Shown in pieces: positions 27,434 through 37,615 of a stretch of DNA of 64,000 nt (positions are counted from its first letter, which is position 1; each line of letters starts with the position of its first letter). The stretch covers positions 95,674 through 159,673 of the forward strand of contig NZ_RSCL01000007.1 in NCBI RefSeq assembly GCF_003991905.1, given 5' to 3'. Under the pieces are notes generated by a model. It had not been told where the DNA came from. It saw only the letters and a program-made list of their open reading frames with translations, and did no database searches. The DNA is from Dulcicalothrix desertica PCC 7102 (lineage in GTDB: Bacteria > Cyanobacteriota > Cyanobacteriia > Cyanobacteriales > Nostocaceae). Position numbers and translations under genes: made by a program.

Positions 27434-28240
27434 TTAAATAATCTTTGTCCACAACAGCTTGCGGAGTCGGGCAAAGATGTTTTCGCTTTGCGAGTCTAGG
27501 TCAAGAAACTCGACGGTTTCTCCTTCCAATCTACGAACGATGTTTTCAAACGCCGTTGCAGCTAAGGATGGAGTATCAGATAACACAAGAGGCTCACCGC
27601 GATTAGTCGAGACAATTACGCGCTCGTCGTCAGGGATTACACCAATTAAAGGAATTGCTAGTAGTTCCTGAACATCCTGTACAGACATCATATCATTTGC
27701 TCGTACCATTGCAGGACGAATGCGATTGATAATCAAATGTGCCCGCTTAACGCCTTGTGCTTCTAATAACCCGACCACACGGTCAGCATCACGGACGGCA
27801 GAAATTTCTGGAGTTGTGACGATTAAAGCTTCTTTTGCTGGTGCTATGGCATTTTTAAATCCGTTTTCAATACCAGCAGGACTATCAATAATTACATACT
27901 GATACTTTTGTGCTAGCGCATTCACCAACAACTTCATTTGGTCGGGTGTAACTGCTTCTTTGCTACGGTTTTGTGCAGCAGGTAGAAGTACAAGATTTGG
28001 TTGACGTTTGTCTTTGACCAAAGCTTGTTCTAATCGACACTCACGTGCCAATACCTCGACCGCAGTATAAACAATACGGTTTTCCAAGCCAAGGAGTAAA
28101 TCGAGATTTCGTAGCCCAAAGTCAGCATCGACGAGTGCTACTTGTCGTCCCATTTTGGCTATTGCCATCCCTAAATTAGCTGAAACCGTGGTTTTACCCA
28201 CTCCTCCTTTGCCGGAGGTAATAACAATAATCCGAGTCAT
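27434..28240 (-). CDS. minD: septum site-determining ATPase MinD
   Basis: 268 residues. The deviant Walker A K-G-G-V-G-K-T-T is at residues about 11-18, with V-D-A-D-F-G-L-R-N-L-D and a C-terminal amphipathic membrane-targeting helix (F-A-R-L-R-K-L-L-W). MinD binds membrane when ATP-bound and recruits MinC. It lies between minC and minE in the usual order. Confidence 0.95.
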   Translation of the reverse strand: MTRIIVITSGKGGVGKTTVSANLGMAIAKMGRQVALVDADFGLRNLDLLLGLENRIVYTAVEVLARECRLEQALVKDKRQPNLVLLPAAQNRSKEAVTPDQMKLLVNALAQKYQYVIIDSPAGIENGFKNAIAPAKEALIVTTPEISAVRDADRVVGLLEAQGVKRAHLIINRIRPAMVRANDMMSVQDVQELLAIPLIGVIPDDERVIVSTNRGEPLVLSDTPSLAATAFENIVRRLEGETVEFLDLDSQSENIFARLRKLLWTKII

Positions 28241-28370
28241 GATAAAAGCGCGCTCGATTTAAGACTCAAACAATATACCGAAGTATGAATAAGAAGTATA
28301 AAACAAGAAGCACGAAGGATAATCATTAAGTATTAATTTTTTACCTGTTGATTATCCTTTTCTTTTTTTA

Positions 28371-29765
28371 TTATTCTACTTTTAATGGCTGTTGACTAAT
28401 CTTACTCAATCTTGAAAAATCACCAGCTTTGGCGATACGAATACCTCCTGATGTAACATATGCAACTTCGGGATGAAATTGTGTTGGTGCTTTTTCCGGC
28501 GCCCGTGCCACAGCATCGGCAATGCGTAACTGTGTTGGTTCCATTTGTAACGCCATAATTAAACATTCGCTGTTGCCATCGGCACCAGCATGAGCCACTC
28601 CACGAAGACGACCCCAAACTAAAATATCGCCCGAAGCTACTACAATACCACCAGGATTAACATCTCCCAAGATAATAACAGTACCAGGATGACGAATTTC
28701 TACACCCGAACGGATTGTCATCTCCATATATAGCGGTTCTGCTGAAGGAGTTACAACATTTTTCTCCTCCGAAAAAGAAATTTTAGGCGCCAGTTGCAGT
28801 TGTTCCACCGAATAACCCGCAGTCACAGCAGCTACAGCAGTTTGCCTTCGACTCGTTGCTACAGATTTTAATTGAAGTTCTACTTCTTTTAAAGATTCGG
28901 CAAGCTCTTGGAGTTGTCTCGCATCGAGTAATCTATCACCAGCAACTAAATGTACACTTGTATTAGCTACACGCAAACGGTCTCCACCATTTAAACGCTG
29001 CTTAAGCTGTTGCCAAATTTCTGACCAACTATACTCACTAATACTTATTTGCGATGAGTTGGGCAAAATTATTACCAGTCGTTCGGCTTCGGTTTTAAAC
29101 TGTACCTGAACATTACGATTGGGAACAGGTTTTGGTAACGAATCTAACGATGTAATATCTTCATCGAGATTCAAGTTTGAAATAATACTTTCTTCAGCAG
29201 TCTTTTCAACAGGTAATTCCGATTTTTCTTCGGTACTATCTGCTTGCACAACTTCTTCACTACCAGGAGGAGGTAATTGTTTTTGCTCGAATACTGTAAT
29301 AGGAAGGTCTTCGGCAGGTAATTCGGGTTCTACTATTGTTATATTTTGAGAGGGAGTATCTAATTGTTGTTGTTCTGTTTCTAATGGTATTTGTGTATTA
29401 TAAACAACATCAGAATTTACGTCGCTCGTCATCCTTACCTCTCTATCATCAAGTAGTGAATCTACTTTATACTCAGCAACTGGGGTAGACAGGTATGTTG
29501 GAATACTTGTTTCCACAACAATGCCCTGATCTTCTAACTTTTGTTCGTAGTCAGAAGCTACAAGTGTTTCAGGATTTGCCAAACTAGAGATAAAGTGATT
29601 ACCGTCATCAATAGTTGGACTAGAAATAAAATGCAGCACAGTATTTAGTTCTGCTTCTGGGAGAACCGGATTTATATCTTCATCAAATTCCTTTTGATAT
29701 ACTTGTGCTGGTTCAAAATTATTAGAATTTGATTCTAAATTAGGAGTAGCAGAATCATAAGTCAT
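28371..29765 (-). CDS. minC: septum site-determining protein MinC with long N-terminal extension
   Basis: 464 residues from the ATG at 29765 (a TTG at 29780 is the alternative). Residues 1 to about 215 are acidic and low in complexity, likely disordered. The MinC N-domain follows and then the beta-helical C-domain with S-G-V-E-I-R-H-P-G-T-V-I-I-L-G-D-V-N-P-G-G and W-G-R-L-R-G-V-A-H-A-G. MinC blocks FtsZ assembly. The extension is much longer than in enterobacterial MinC; cyanobacterial MinC proteins often carry one. 130 bp separate it from minD. Confidence 0.92.
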   Translation of the reverse strand: MTYDSATPNLESNSNNFEPAQVYQKEFDEDINPVLPEAELNTVLHFISSPTIDDGNHFISSLANPETLVASDYEQKLEDQGIVVETSIPTYLSTPVAEYKVDSLLDDREVRMTSDVNSDVVYNTQIPLETEQQQLDTPSQNITIVEPELPAEDLPITVFEQKQLPPPGSEEVVQADSTEEKSELPVEKTAEESIISNLNLDEDITSLDSLPKPVPNRNVQVQFKTEAERLVIILPNSSQISISEYSWSEIWQQLKQRLNGGDRLRVANTSVHLVAGDRLLDARQLQELAESLKEVELQLKSVATSRRQTAVAAVTAGYSVEQLQLAPKISFSEEKNVVTPSAEPLYMEMTIRSGVEIRHPGTVIILGDVNPGGIVVASGDILVWGRLRGVAHAGADGNSECLIMALQMEPTQLRIADAVARAPEKAPTQFHPEVAYVTSGGIRIAKAGDFSRLSKISQQPLKVE

Positions 29766-29826
29766 ATTAACACCAGCCAAAAAACACTTCTATTTAACTT
29801 CGAGGCATCCTGCTACTAGCATAGTA

Positions 29827-30153
29827 GAAACCAGGTTTCTTTTTGAGGTATTGTAATAAAAATGACAATTTGCCATAGAAACCTGGTTTCTGTAGATTTT
29901 TAAAGGCGCCTGAGAAACCAGGTTTCTTTTTGAGGTATTGTAATAAAAATGACAATTTGCCATAGAAACCTGGTTTCTGGAGATTTTTAAAGGCGCCTGA
30001 GAAACCAGGTTTCTTTTTAAGGTGTTGTAATAAAAATGACAATTTGCCATAGAAACCTGGTTTCTGTAGATTTTTAAAGGCGCCTGAGAAACCAGGTTTC
30101 TTTTTAAGGTATTGTAATAAAAATGACAATTTGGCGTAGAAACCTGGTTTCTT
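29827..30153. repeat. tandem repeat, four copies of an 87-bp unit
   Basis: Units begin at 29827, 29914, 30001 and 30088. Each carries GAAACCAGGTTTC, a 30-bp AT-rich middle, the complementary GAAACCTGGTTTC, and (first three) a linker with GGCGCC. Copies differ by only a few bases. Since 87 is a multiple of three, both strands show periodic pseudo-reading frames. The fourth copy stops at the end of the sugar kinase gene. Every unit can form a long hairpin. Confidence 0.95.
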
Positions 30154-31469
30154 TAGATTTTGGTAAGTCTTTGATAAACTGTAGCCAAAGCTGAGTCATC
30201 ACCAACATTACCAGGAAACAACACAACTGGTAGATTTGGGTAACGTGGATGGTCGTTTGGAGTTGTCACCATTGAGCAACCTGCCAATATTTGACCAAGT
30301 AACCGTGCGGATGTTAAAGCTAAACCATTACTTAGAACATCATTTGACGTAATTCCACCTTTACTAATTAAAAATCCTATATCGGAAGGTAGCCCCCTGA
30401 CTATATCCATTAGTAAATTGGAAACTTTGGCGCCAAAGTCTAATCGAGTTTTAACGTCAGGGAAAGTCAGTTCAGTACGACTAGTATATATTACAGGAGT
30501 TTTGCCTTCTGAATGTACGGCGCCTATAGTTTTGAGCGTATCAGACAAAAGTGCCGCTTCGTTTCCATTATTAATTAACTTTGCGACATCTATTTCAATC
30601 CCAGTAATACCTTCAGCTTGTAATAATTTTTCTAATTGCTGAGTTGTTTTTTTTACATGTGACCCGACAATAACAGCACCGGGTTTACCTCCACGTACAT
30701 ACTGTGCCATATCTTGGGCGCCGATTGGTTGGGGTGGTAAAGCTGCGAGTGCGGTTAATATACTGGCAGCACTGCGAAACAAAAAGCGTTTTCCCTGACT
30801 TGCTGCGGATAAAATATCTTGGGCAAACTTGTCTAAGTCAGCTTGAGTTTCACCATCGACAACACAGCATTGATTATTATGAAGATTCATTAAGCGCTCT
30901 TTACTACCCGCACGAATATCAGATAGTAAAAACCTTTCTACAGAATCTGCTGGTATTTTACCCTTGGTTTTTTCTTCAGCATACTTGGGTAAATAACTAT
31001 AACTATAAGCAAATACCGAATCGCGCGCAAATTCGGTTTCATGTACTGGAGTCGGAACTCCATCAATAATCAAATAATGTATACTTTCACGAGTAATGCG
31101 ACCACCTTCAAAAAACGCAGGCACTAAAAAGTGAGCATCAAAGGGGCCAAGTTCAGAGGCAATAACGTCAGTTTCGATAGGGTAATGTCCCCGTAATGTA
31201 GAATCAGAACGACTGACGACTAAAAAATCTTCAATATTTTCTGCCTCAATGGCAATTTTAAGATTATGACAAACTTCTTTTGTAACCTCAGCAGCAGCTT
31301 CGGGAGTTAAAGAACGAGTATTCGTTAACACAAAAAATATCGGTGAATCATCGCGCAAACCAAGACGTAAAGTGCCCACATCCCAGCGCATCAAAAGAAG
31401 GCAACTGTGGACAGTTTGCGAACCCGTTGGGTCATCATCGAGAACAATTATTTTAGGTAAGGTTGTCAT
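30153..31469 (-). CDS. four-carbon acid sugar kinase family protein
   Basis: 438 residues. An N-terminal D-D-D-P-T-G-S-Q-T-V-H motif and S-R-S-D-S-T-L-R-G-H-Y match the substrate domain of OtnK/DtnK (formerly DUF1537). The C-terminal nucleotide-binding domain has K-G-G-I-T-S-N-D and V-V-L-F-P-G-N-V-G-D. Family members phosphorylate four-carbon sugar acids, but no partner dehydrogenase is near, so the substrate is unknown. Its stop abuts the tandem repeat. Confidence 0.88.
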   Translation of the reverse strand: MTTLPKIIVLDDDPTGSQTVHSCLLLMRWDVGTLRLGLRDDSPIFFVLTNTRSLTPEAAAEVTKEVCHNLKIAIEAENIEDFLVVSRSDSTLRGHYPIETDVIASELGPFDAHFLVPAFFEGGRITRESIHYLIIDGVPTPVHETEFARDSVFAYSYSYLPKYAEEKTKGKIPADSVERFLLSDIRAGSKERLMNLHNNQCCVVDGETQADLDKFAQDILSAASQGKRFLFRSAASILTALAALPPQPIGAQDMAQYVRGGKPGAVIVGSHVKKTTQQLEKLLQAEGITGIEIDVAKLINNGNEAALLSDTLKTIGAVHSEGKTPVIYTSRTELTFPDVKTRLDFGAKVSNLLMDIVRGLPSDIGFLISKGGITSNDVLSNGLALTSARLLGQILAGCSMVTTPNDHPRYPNLPVVLFPGNVGDDSALATVYQRLTKI

Positions 31470-31476
31470 TTTTTAC

Positions 31477-32142
31477 TCAACGCTGCGACTGTAGTTTTCT
31501 AATTTCTGCTTGCACGTCGATAGCAATCTGTAATGATTGATTAAGAACTTGAGCATATTCGCTCGCTTCTGTGCTAACTTGCAAAGCTTGCAGGTTAGAT
31601 AAATTATTTATAGATAATTCTTGATTATTGGCAAGCAGTTCTTTATTATCCCGCAAAATACGTTCAGTTTTTAATGCCCGTACCAAATCTTCGCGAATTA
31701 GCTGTAGTCCTGAGATTACTTTTTCCCGGTCTTCGATATGTGAAGTTTTGTTTCCTGACGTTGCTAGTTGATCGTTTATATAAATTGATTGGATTACTGC
31801 ATGGTATCTATCGACTTCATCTAAAAGCACTGTTACCACTTTTGGACATGTTTTTAGGCGCCAAAACCAGCGTGTAATTAGTACAACTATTGGTACAATA
31901 ATTATCAAAGCCAATCCCAACGGTATAGATGTACCGATGGTAGGTAATATTAGAAAAGCATAAATAAATCCGACTATTAGGGGGGTTAACGCTAAAGCTA
32001 CCATTAGCTCGTTGCCAATAAATCCTAAGCGCTTCTTTTTATCGCGCATTATTGAGGGTCGAAACACCTCATCTGGGTCAAACCCTGTTAAACGTCTGAG
32101 TTCCCCCTTACTAATTTCTAAACCAAGTAAGTCTGTTTCCAC
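31477..32142 (-). CDS. hypothetical two-helix membrane protein with cytoplasmic coiled coil
   Basis: 221 residues. The GTG at 32142 is chosen because AAGGA precedes it by about nine bases; a GTG at 32166 would add eight residues. Two membrane helices (about 45-95) are followed by a helical tail with many Leu/Asn/Glu. Seven bases separate it from the sugar kinase start, so they are probably co-transcribed. Function unknown. Confidence 0.7.
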   Translation of the reverse strand: METDLLGLEISKGELRRLTGFDPDEVFRPSIMRDKKKRLGFIGNELMVALALTPLIVGFIYAFLILPTIGTSIPLGLALIIIVPIVVLITRWFWRLKTCPKVVTVLLDEVDRYHAVIQSIYINDQLATSGNKTSHIEDREKVISGLQLIREDLVRALKTERILRDNKELLANNQELSINNLSNLQALQVSTEASEYAQVLNQSLQIAIDVQAEIRKLQSQR

Positions 32143-32609
32143 GATAATTTTCCTTATGTAGCACACTTAATTCTAAATGGAAAAAAGGTTGCGTATAGAG
32201 GTTAACTCCATTCACAACCCAGGTAGAATGCTTGGATGCATGAGGAAAATGCACCTTAATCAACTTACGTACTGTAGGAATGCGATATACGTTGGTTAGC
32301 ATGTCGCATCTATTAAGAGACTACAAGAGCAAAAACATTATTTCGTGAACATTGGCAACGGATATAACGGATGTAACGGATGGTTAGTAATATCCTTGTA
32401 TATATTAATTTCAGTAATCTTGTAGAACAGGCATCCCTGCCTGTATCTTCATCAACTTTATGGTAAATATTTTTACCATAGGTCACAGAGAACACAGAGA
32501 GGAAAGTTAGATAAATTTTTAATGCTAAAAGTACCTCTTGTCCCCCCCCGAAATCGCGGGGGGGCTAGGGGGGATTATTCATGGTATAAAAATTTTAGGA
32601 GTGTAGCAA
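32143..32609. other. repeat-rich spacer
   Basis: It contains a family B palindrome (32425-32445, core AACAGGCATCC), a CACAGAGAACACAGAGAG-type element (32481-32505) and a C/G-run palindrome (32541-32574). A 63-codon minus-strand frame at 32111-32302 overlaps the upstream gene and shows no recognisable family. No GGCGCC site. Confidence 0.6.
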
Positions 32610-32924
32610 ATGAAAACACATTTAATTTATCCGCTTGGGTACAGAGTAATTAGACGTGGTGTAAAAAATTCTAAACTAATGTGGTTTTTTCAGAAAGTAG
32701 AGGTTTTCTTTAATCCTACTAATTTTTCCATATCTGATATTTCAGACATTGAAGGTATGTTTGGCGCCACTAAAGCATCAGTTGTTACAGAGCTATTTAG
32801 GATTAATGGTGGTAAGCTGGGGTATTATCTGGCTAATCTCGTTGATAAAAAATATTACTATTGTGGTAATAATCAGGAGGATGTGAAAGCCAAATTTATT
32901 GAATTAGGAGTTGTTATAAATTAA
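32610..32924 (+). CDS. small conserved hypothetical protein
   Basis: 104 residues with ATG after a good AGGAG. Pattern: F-Q-K-V-E-V-F-F-N-P-T-N-F, G-A-T-K-A-S-V-V-T-E-L-F-R-I-N-G-G-K-L-G-Y-Y-L-A. A mixed alpha/beta soluble protein is likely. It converges with the HEAT-repeat gene and overlaps it by four bases. One GGCGCC site. No function recognised. Confidence 0.65.
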   Translation: MKTHLIYPLGYRVIRRGVKNSKLMWFFQKVEVFFNPTNFSISDISDIEGMFGATKASVVTELFRINGGKLGYYLANLVDKKYYYCGNNQEDVKAKFIELGVVIN

Positions 32925-35900
32925 GTATCAAACAATAAAGTAAATTGTGCTTTTTCAGCAACCATTGTGGAAGGGTCATTGCGAAATGCATATAATCTCT
33001 GTTTCAGTTCATCGTTCCAACCCTGAACTTTTGATTGAGTAATTAGTGCTGTAAGTGCAATACGACGTAACTTTTCATCATCGCTTGGCGCCAACAGTTC
33101 TTCTAAATTTACTAGCTCATTTATATCATTTCTACTAGTAATTTTTTCTAGAGCTTGTACTGCTCTAAATAAAACTTCATAGTGCATTTTCCCTTCCAGA
33201 GCTAGCTGTTGAAAGAATGTTGCTAGTTCTTCCCAAGGTAAAGCGTATACTGCTAAACTAACTTGTAAAGTCACAGTTAGCGGGTCTTCTCGCATAGCTT
33301 TAATAATAGCGCGCGCTGTTGGTAACATCTGTTGTCGTTCCCATGATAGTGTGCGTGAAAGATGCCTTCCTATATCTAGTAAAGTGCGACGGTTAGATAT
33401 TACGCTTTTAACAGTGGTGCCAATTATATCAGCAGAATTTTTGTAGGTGGTAAATACTGCATGTATTGCAGCCGATGATTCTTGAAATAAAGGCGAATTT
33501 ATCTTTTGTAGTAGAGTTGGTAAAAGTATTTGCTCACTATCATTAACAGGTAAATCACGACAGCGTTCAAGTACGTTCATACGAACTAGGGGGTCAGGGT
33601 GGGTTAATAGTATTGAAAGTAATTCTAATAGTTGCCGTTGAGCATTTTGTGAGAGTCTATCTGTAGGAAGGCGCCCAACTGCTTTTGCTATAGCTGTATC
33701 CGATGAAGTTGCGGCGCTAAATAATATTAACCATGTGTCGGAGCGTTCTAAATGACTCCATAATGCTCGTAAAAACGCTACGCGCACGTCACGGTGTAAA
33801 TTACGTTCATTCCAACTAAGTAATTCAGTATATGCTTCTTCTGAAGATAACTCACCTAATAAGCGTACTACTTCTTTGGCAACGGTGACTTTATTTAAAG
33901 GTATTGCGCGTAGGGTTTGTAATGCTTGGTTTTCTGGCATTTGTAAAAGTATACTCCGCAGCGCATAAATAGCAATACGCGCGCGGTCATCGTTCATTGC
34001 TTCGATAAGTATGGGAATACCGTGAGGAATATCTAAATGTGGAAGTGCTTGTAATGCAGCATCGCGAACGGCTATTTTTGAATTATCTTGATTTGTTAAT
34101 TCTAGTAACCTTGTGGGTTGTACTGCTGGCAATGCAGCAAGTTGATTGACGACACGTATTAAAGTTGGAATATCGCGGTCATTATCTTGAGTTATTTCCT
34201 CAAGGGTTTTTTGGAAAATTTCTTGCTGTTGTGTTGTCCAACGATAAAACCCCTTTGTTAAAGGCAGTATATAACGAGTTTTGCCAGTGCTGAAACGACC
34301 AGTGTAAGCTTGTTGTCCTAAAAATGGTGTGATTAAATCTTGACGGCGCCGATGTAAAAAATCGTAAACTGTGTATTGAGTTATCCAACTGGGGTCTTGC
34401 TGTAATAGTTCAGGAATAAGTTCGTTTAACTTATCTCGTCGATGTTTTGCGATTAAATCAAGTGCTTGGGATGCAACCGAATTGTTTTTCGTATCCTTGA
34501 TTATATGCTCTAATATTTCAACTAAACCATCAAATACTTTTAAACGGCGCCCAATACTTCGTGCAGCACTAATAATATTACTTTCACGTTCGCGTGTTTG
34601 CCAAGATTGTAGTACCGGAAGTAGAGAGGGAGCAATTCTTAATATATCGTTATCAGCAAGCCTTTCACCTAAGTTATAAAAACTAACTTGTCCCCGTTGC
34701 TGTACGAAAAAAGCTAGTTGCTGTGCAGACCAAGCTGGATGGAATGGTAAAATTTGAATAACCAAACGTTCGGTTGTGCGGGCTGTAGTGTGAGATAAGT
34801 CAGCAGCGTTAAGAGCATCGTTAATAATTTGACTTAAATCTTCTAAATGCTGAGAATGCCAAATACTTGGAGGTAAAGCAGATAGTTCTCCTATCATGGC
34901 GCCGCGTATGGGGTCTTGTTCGTTACGCCTCTGTTTTACAATATTGAGAATCTCAGAAGTATAGGAACGATTATAACGAGTTGCGGAAACTAGTGTAGAA
35001 AGTGCGAGTTTGCGTAATTCAGAGTCTGGGTCACGAATAAACACATCCAAAAACGCACGCGCATCCTCACTGGGTAGGAAAGCTGCATACGGTAGACGTT
35101 GATATGGAGCAGTAATAAGTGCTGGTAAATTTAAATGATATCGTGCTTCAAGATCACGAATGTGACGGGGTAAATATGAGATAATTTCTGCTGTTAAACA
35201 ACCTTCACTGTTACGCCAACTGTTTGCAAAAGTATTGTAGAGGATTTCTCGCTGCTGCGGCGCCAGTAAATGTAATATATATTGTTGGTTTATTGTATTT
35301 TTGCGTGTATTAATTAGTGCAATAAGTTGCTGTGTTTCTAACTTGTGAGCAACTTTGTCAAAGCTGACTTTAGCTGTATCGTCTGAATTTAAAATTAAAT
35401 CAGCAACAAGTTTTGGGCAACGCTCGGCTAAAGGTTGTAAATTTAGCTTTGATAATGGAATAGTAGGAGATACCACACGACAGATAGAAAGCGCTGTTTC
35501 TGAGAAAAGTTCAGAAAGTACGGGTAAAACTGCATTTACATGGGTTACTAGTCTGGGGTCATAACCACTGTTTGCCTGAGCTTGGTTTCGTAGCAACTCA
35601 CTAACAATTTGCGGATGCAAGCGTGCCAAAACGTACCATTCATGAATTCCGTAAAGGTCGATAGCTGCTTCTATATAACGTTCAACAACTTCAGATGAAG
35701 CATATGGCAATAACCGACCAAACTTATCATCATTATCTGTATTAGCTAGCTGGTTGATAAAGGTATCGATACAACTTTGACGACGGCGCCTTAATAACCG
35801 TTTGAGTAAACAACGACGTTGTTTGAATGTAGCATTATTAAGAGCAACTTCTACTTGCGTGTCCGAGGCAACTAAAACCAGCAACCGCATTGCTAGAGAA

Positions 35901-36133
35901 CGCACTCCCTGTGAAACATCACCAAAAGCACGCAACGCTCTGGCGCCATCATAACTTCCATAACAAGAGTGTAGAGCAAGAATACGGTCAGAAAAATCAC
36001 CTTTTTCTAAAGCGTCTAAAACATCGTTTGCTTGAACATCGGTTTTTGATTGGCGCCCAAGTTCTATCATACGACGCACTCTGTCTTGATAGGTTAGAGG
36101 TTCTAGTTGCTGAAGAAGTTGCTCAATAGTCAT
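32921..36133 (-). CDS. large HEAT-repeat protein
   Basis: 1070 residues, helical throughout. Repeated two-helix units with P-x-x-x-x-R-x-x-A-L-x-x-L patterns occur, for example D-P-D-S-E-L-R-K-L-A-L-S-T-L, N-S-K-I-A-V-R-D-A-A-L-Q-A-L and H-P-D-P-L-V-R-M-N-V-L. No signal, membrane segment or enzyme motif. It is probably a scaffold or binding protein. About 12 GGCGCC sites indicate long residence. A 54-bp piece of a related gene survives at 43815-43868. The decayed ATPase/HNH pair is just upstream, divergent. Confidence 0.8.
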   Translation of the reverse strand: MTIEQLLQQLEPLTYQDRVRRMIELGRQSKTDVQANDVLDALEKGDFSDRILALHSCYGSYDGARALRAFGDVSQGVRSLAMRLLVLVASDTQVEVALNNATFKQRRCLLKRLLRRRRQSCIDTFINQLANTDNDDKFGRLLPYASSEVVERYIEAAIDLYGIHEWYVLARLHPQIVSELLRNQAQANSGYDPRLVTHVNAVLPVLSELFSETALSICRVVSPTIPLSKLNLQPLAERCPKLVADLILNSDDTAKVSFDKVAHKLETQQLIALINTRKNTINQQYILHLLAPQQREILYNTFANSWRNSEGCLTAEIISYLPRHIRDLEARYHLNLPALITAPYQRLPYAAFLPSEDARAFLDVFIRDPDSELRKLALSTLVSATRYNRSYTSEILNIVKQRRNEQDPIRGAMIGELSALPPSIWHSQHLEDLSQIINDALNAADLSHTTARTTERLVIQILPFHPAWSAQQLAFFVQQRGQVSFYNLGERLADNDILRIAPSLLPVLQSWQTRERESNIISAARSIGRRLKVFDGLVEILEHIIKDTKNNSVASQALDLIAKHRRDKLNELIPELLQQDPSWITQYTVYDFLHRRRQDLITPFLGQQAYTGRFSTGKTRYILPLTKGFYRWTTQQQEIFQKTLEEITQDNDRDIPTLIRVVNQLAALPAVQPTRLLELTNQDNSKIAVRDAALQALPHLDIPHGIPILIEAMNDDRARIAIYALRSILLQMPENQALQTLRAIPLNKVTVAKEVVRLLGELSSEEAYTELLSWNERNLHRDVRVAFLRALWSHLERSDTWLILFSAATSSDTAIAKAVGRLPTDRLSQNAQRQLLELLSILLTHPDPLVRMNVLERCRDLPVNDSEQILLPTLLQKINSPLFQESSAAIHAVFTTYKNSADIIGTTVKSVISNRRTLLDIGRHLSRTLSWERQQMLPTARAIIKAMREDPLTVTLQVSLAVYALPWEELATFFQQLALEGKMHYEVLFRAVQALEKITSRNDINELVNLEELLAPSDDEKLRRIALTALITQSKVQGWNDELKQRLYAFRNDPSTMVAEKAQFTLLFDT

Positions 36134-36346
36134 ATTTGTATGGAGTAAGTTTGTGCTTACTTATCCGTTATAAGCTTTTATATGCTTGAATGCACAGTGT
36201 AAATTTTCGTATTGTTGTGGGATGGGTTGCGCTTTTCGTTGCGATAAAGGCGCCGTCTTAAAAGACATAGAAAAGGGTTGCACGCAAATTGATACTGCCA
36301 CTTTAAGTTAATATTGATTAAAACAGAAGGTAAGGGTAGTAGTTAA

Positions 36347-37610
36347 ATGTTAAAATAACTTCACCTCCAACAAGTTGGTTTATCTAGTCACTTTGATGTT
36401 GAATTTACTGATAGACTAAATATATTTACGGGCGATAACGGTTTAGGCAAAAGCTTTTTACTTGATGTCGCTTGGTGGGTACTAACTGGAAATTGGTTAG
36501 ACCAACCTGCTTATCCACAAAGTCATACTACGGAAGTGCCAAAAATTATCTCTAAGATTGATACAAAAAATTGGGGAATAATTTTTCCAGAAATAGACTT
36601 TGACAGTCACTTTAATTTTTCTGAACAAAAATGGCAGGGGAGTTGGTCAACAGATCACTTATCAAAAGGTTTGGTTATTTATGTTCGCGTTGATGGCGGA
36701 TTTTCAGTATTTGACCCCGCACGTCAACGGGATAATGCTTATAACTTTAATCCAGATACCCTTTGGAATGGTTTGAGATTAAGAGGTAAAGTAGTTTGTA
36801 ACGGTCTAATTCAAGATTGGATTACATGGCAAAATCAGCCATCAAAATATCCATTTAAATTATTTTCTAACGTTATCAAAAAACTGGCGCCTCATCCATC
36901 GGAATGGATAGAAATTGGAGAACCAACACGGGTTTCTGTAGAAGATGTACGCGATATCCCTACAGTTAACCTTCCTTATGGTAATGTACCTGTAACTCAA
37001 GCTTCTGCCGGAATGAAACGCATTTTGGGACTTGCTTATTTACTTGTTTGGACAAGGGAGCGAGCATACAAAAGCTTCAGAACTGCGACAGCAAGACCCA
37101 CTAAATCACATAGTTTTACTAATAGATGAAGTAGAATCTCACCTGCATTCTCGCTGGCAAAGAGTAATTTTACCAGCTATTTTAGATGTAGCATGTGATT
37201 TACAAAACAATATTAACATACAAGCTTTAATAACTACCCATTCTCCACTAGTACTTGCTTCCTTAGAACCAAATTTTAAAGAATCAGAAGATAGATTATT
37301 TTTATTTAAATTAGAGAATAGAGAAGTTACCCTAGATGAAATACCTTGGTCAAAACAAGGAGATACAGTAGGATGGTTAACCTCAGAAATTTTTGGGTTA
37401 AAACAAGCGCGTTCTCAAGAAGCTGAAATTGCTATTGAAGCAGCAGAAGCGTGGATGCGCGACTCAGATATGAGCGCTTTCCCCGAAAACTTGAGAACAC
37501 AAGCACAAATACATCAAGAACTGCTAAGAGTTTTACCTGGGCACGACCAATTTTGGCCTCGTTGGATAGTAACATCAGAAAGAAAAAATTCTGATTTATC
37601 AGGGGTATAA
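36347..37610 (+). pseudogene. AAA/ABC-type ATPase (PtuA/AAA_21-like), broken
   Basis: Conceptual protein of about 420 residues. The ATG at 36347 is followed by a stop at codon 4 (36356-36358), then an intact N-terminus with Walker A G-D-N-G-L-G-K-S. The frame closes near 37129, while the true continuation (H-T-K-A-S-E-L, Walker B H-I-V-L-L-I-D-E-V-E-S-H-L-H, switch I-T-T-H-S-P) lies in another frame from about 37060. Thus there is one nonsense and one frameshift. The only in-frame start after the stop is a GTG at 36536, past Walker A. With the HNH gene 5 bp downstream it resembles Septu-type ATPase + HNH pairs. Assembly error is an alternative. Confidence 0.8.
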
Positions 37611-37615
37611 CGTAG

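Noticed and set aside
29790-30129. Two open frames on the minus strand with repeated peptides of 29 residues
   Set aside because: They are translations of the 87-bp tandem repeat, whose length is a multiple of three. No ribosome site or family similarity is visible.
29827-30153. CRISPR array
   Set aside because: The repeated units are contiguous and near-identical over all 87 bp; there are no unique spacers and no cas genes.
32111-32302. 63-codon minus-strand frame upstream of the membrane protein gene
   Set aside because: It overlaps the supported gene in another frame and shows no recognisable family.
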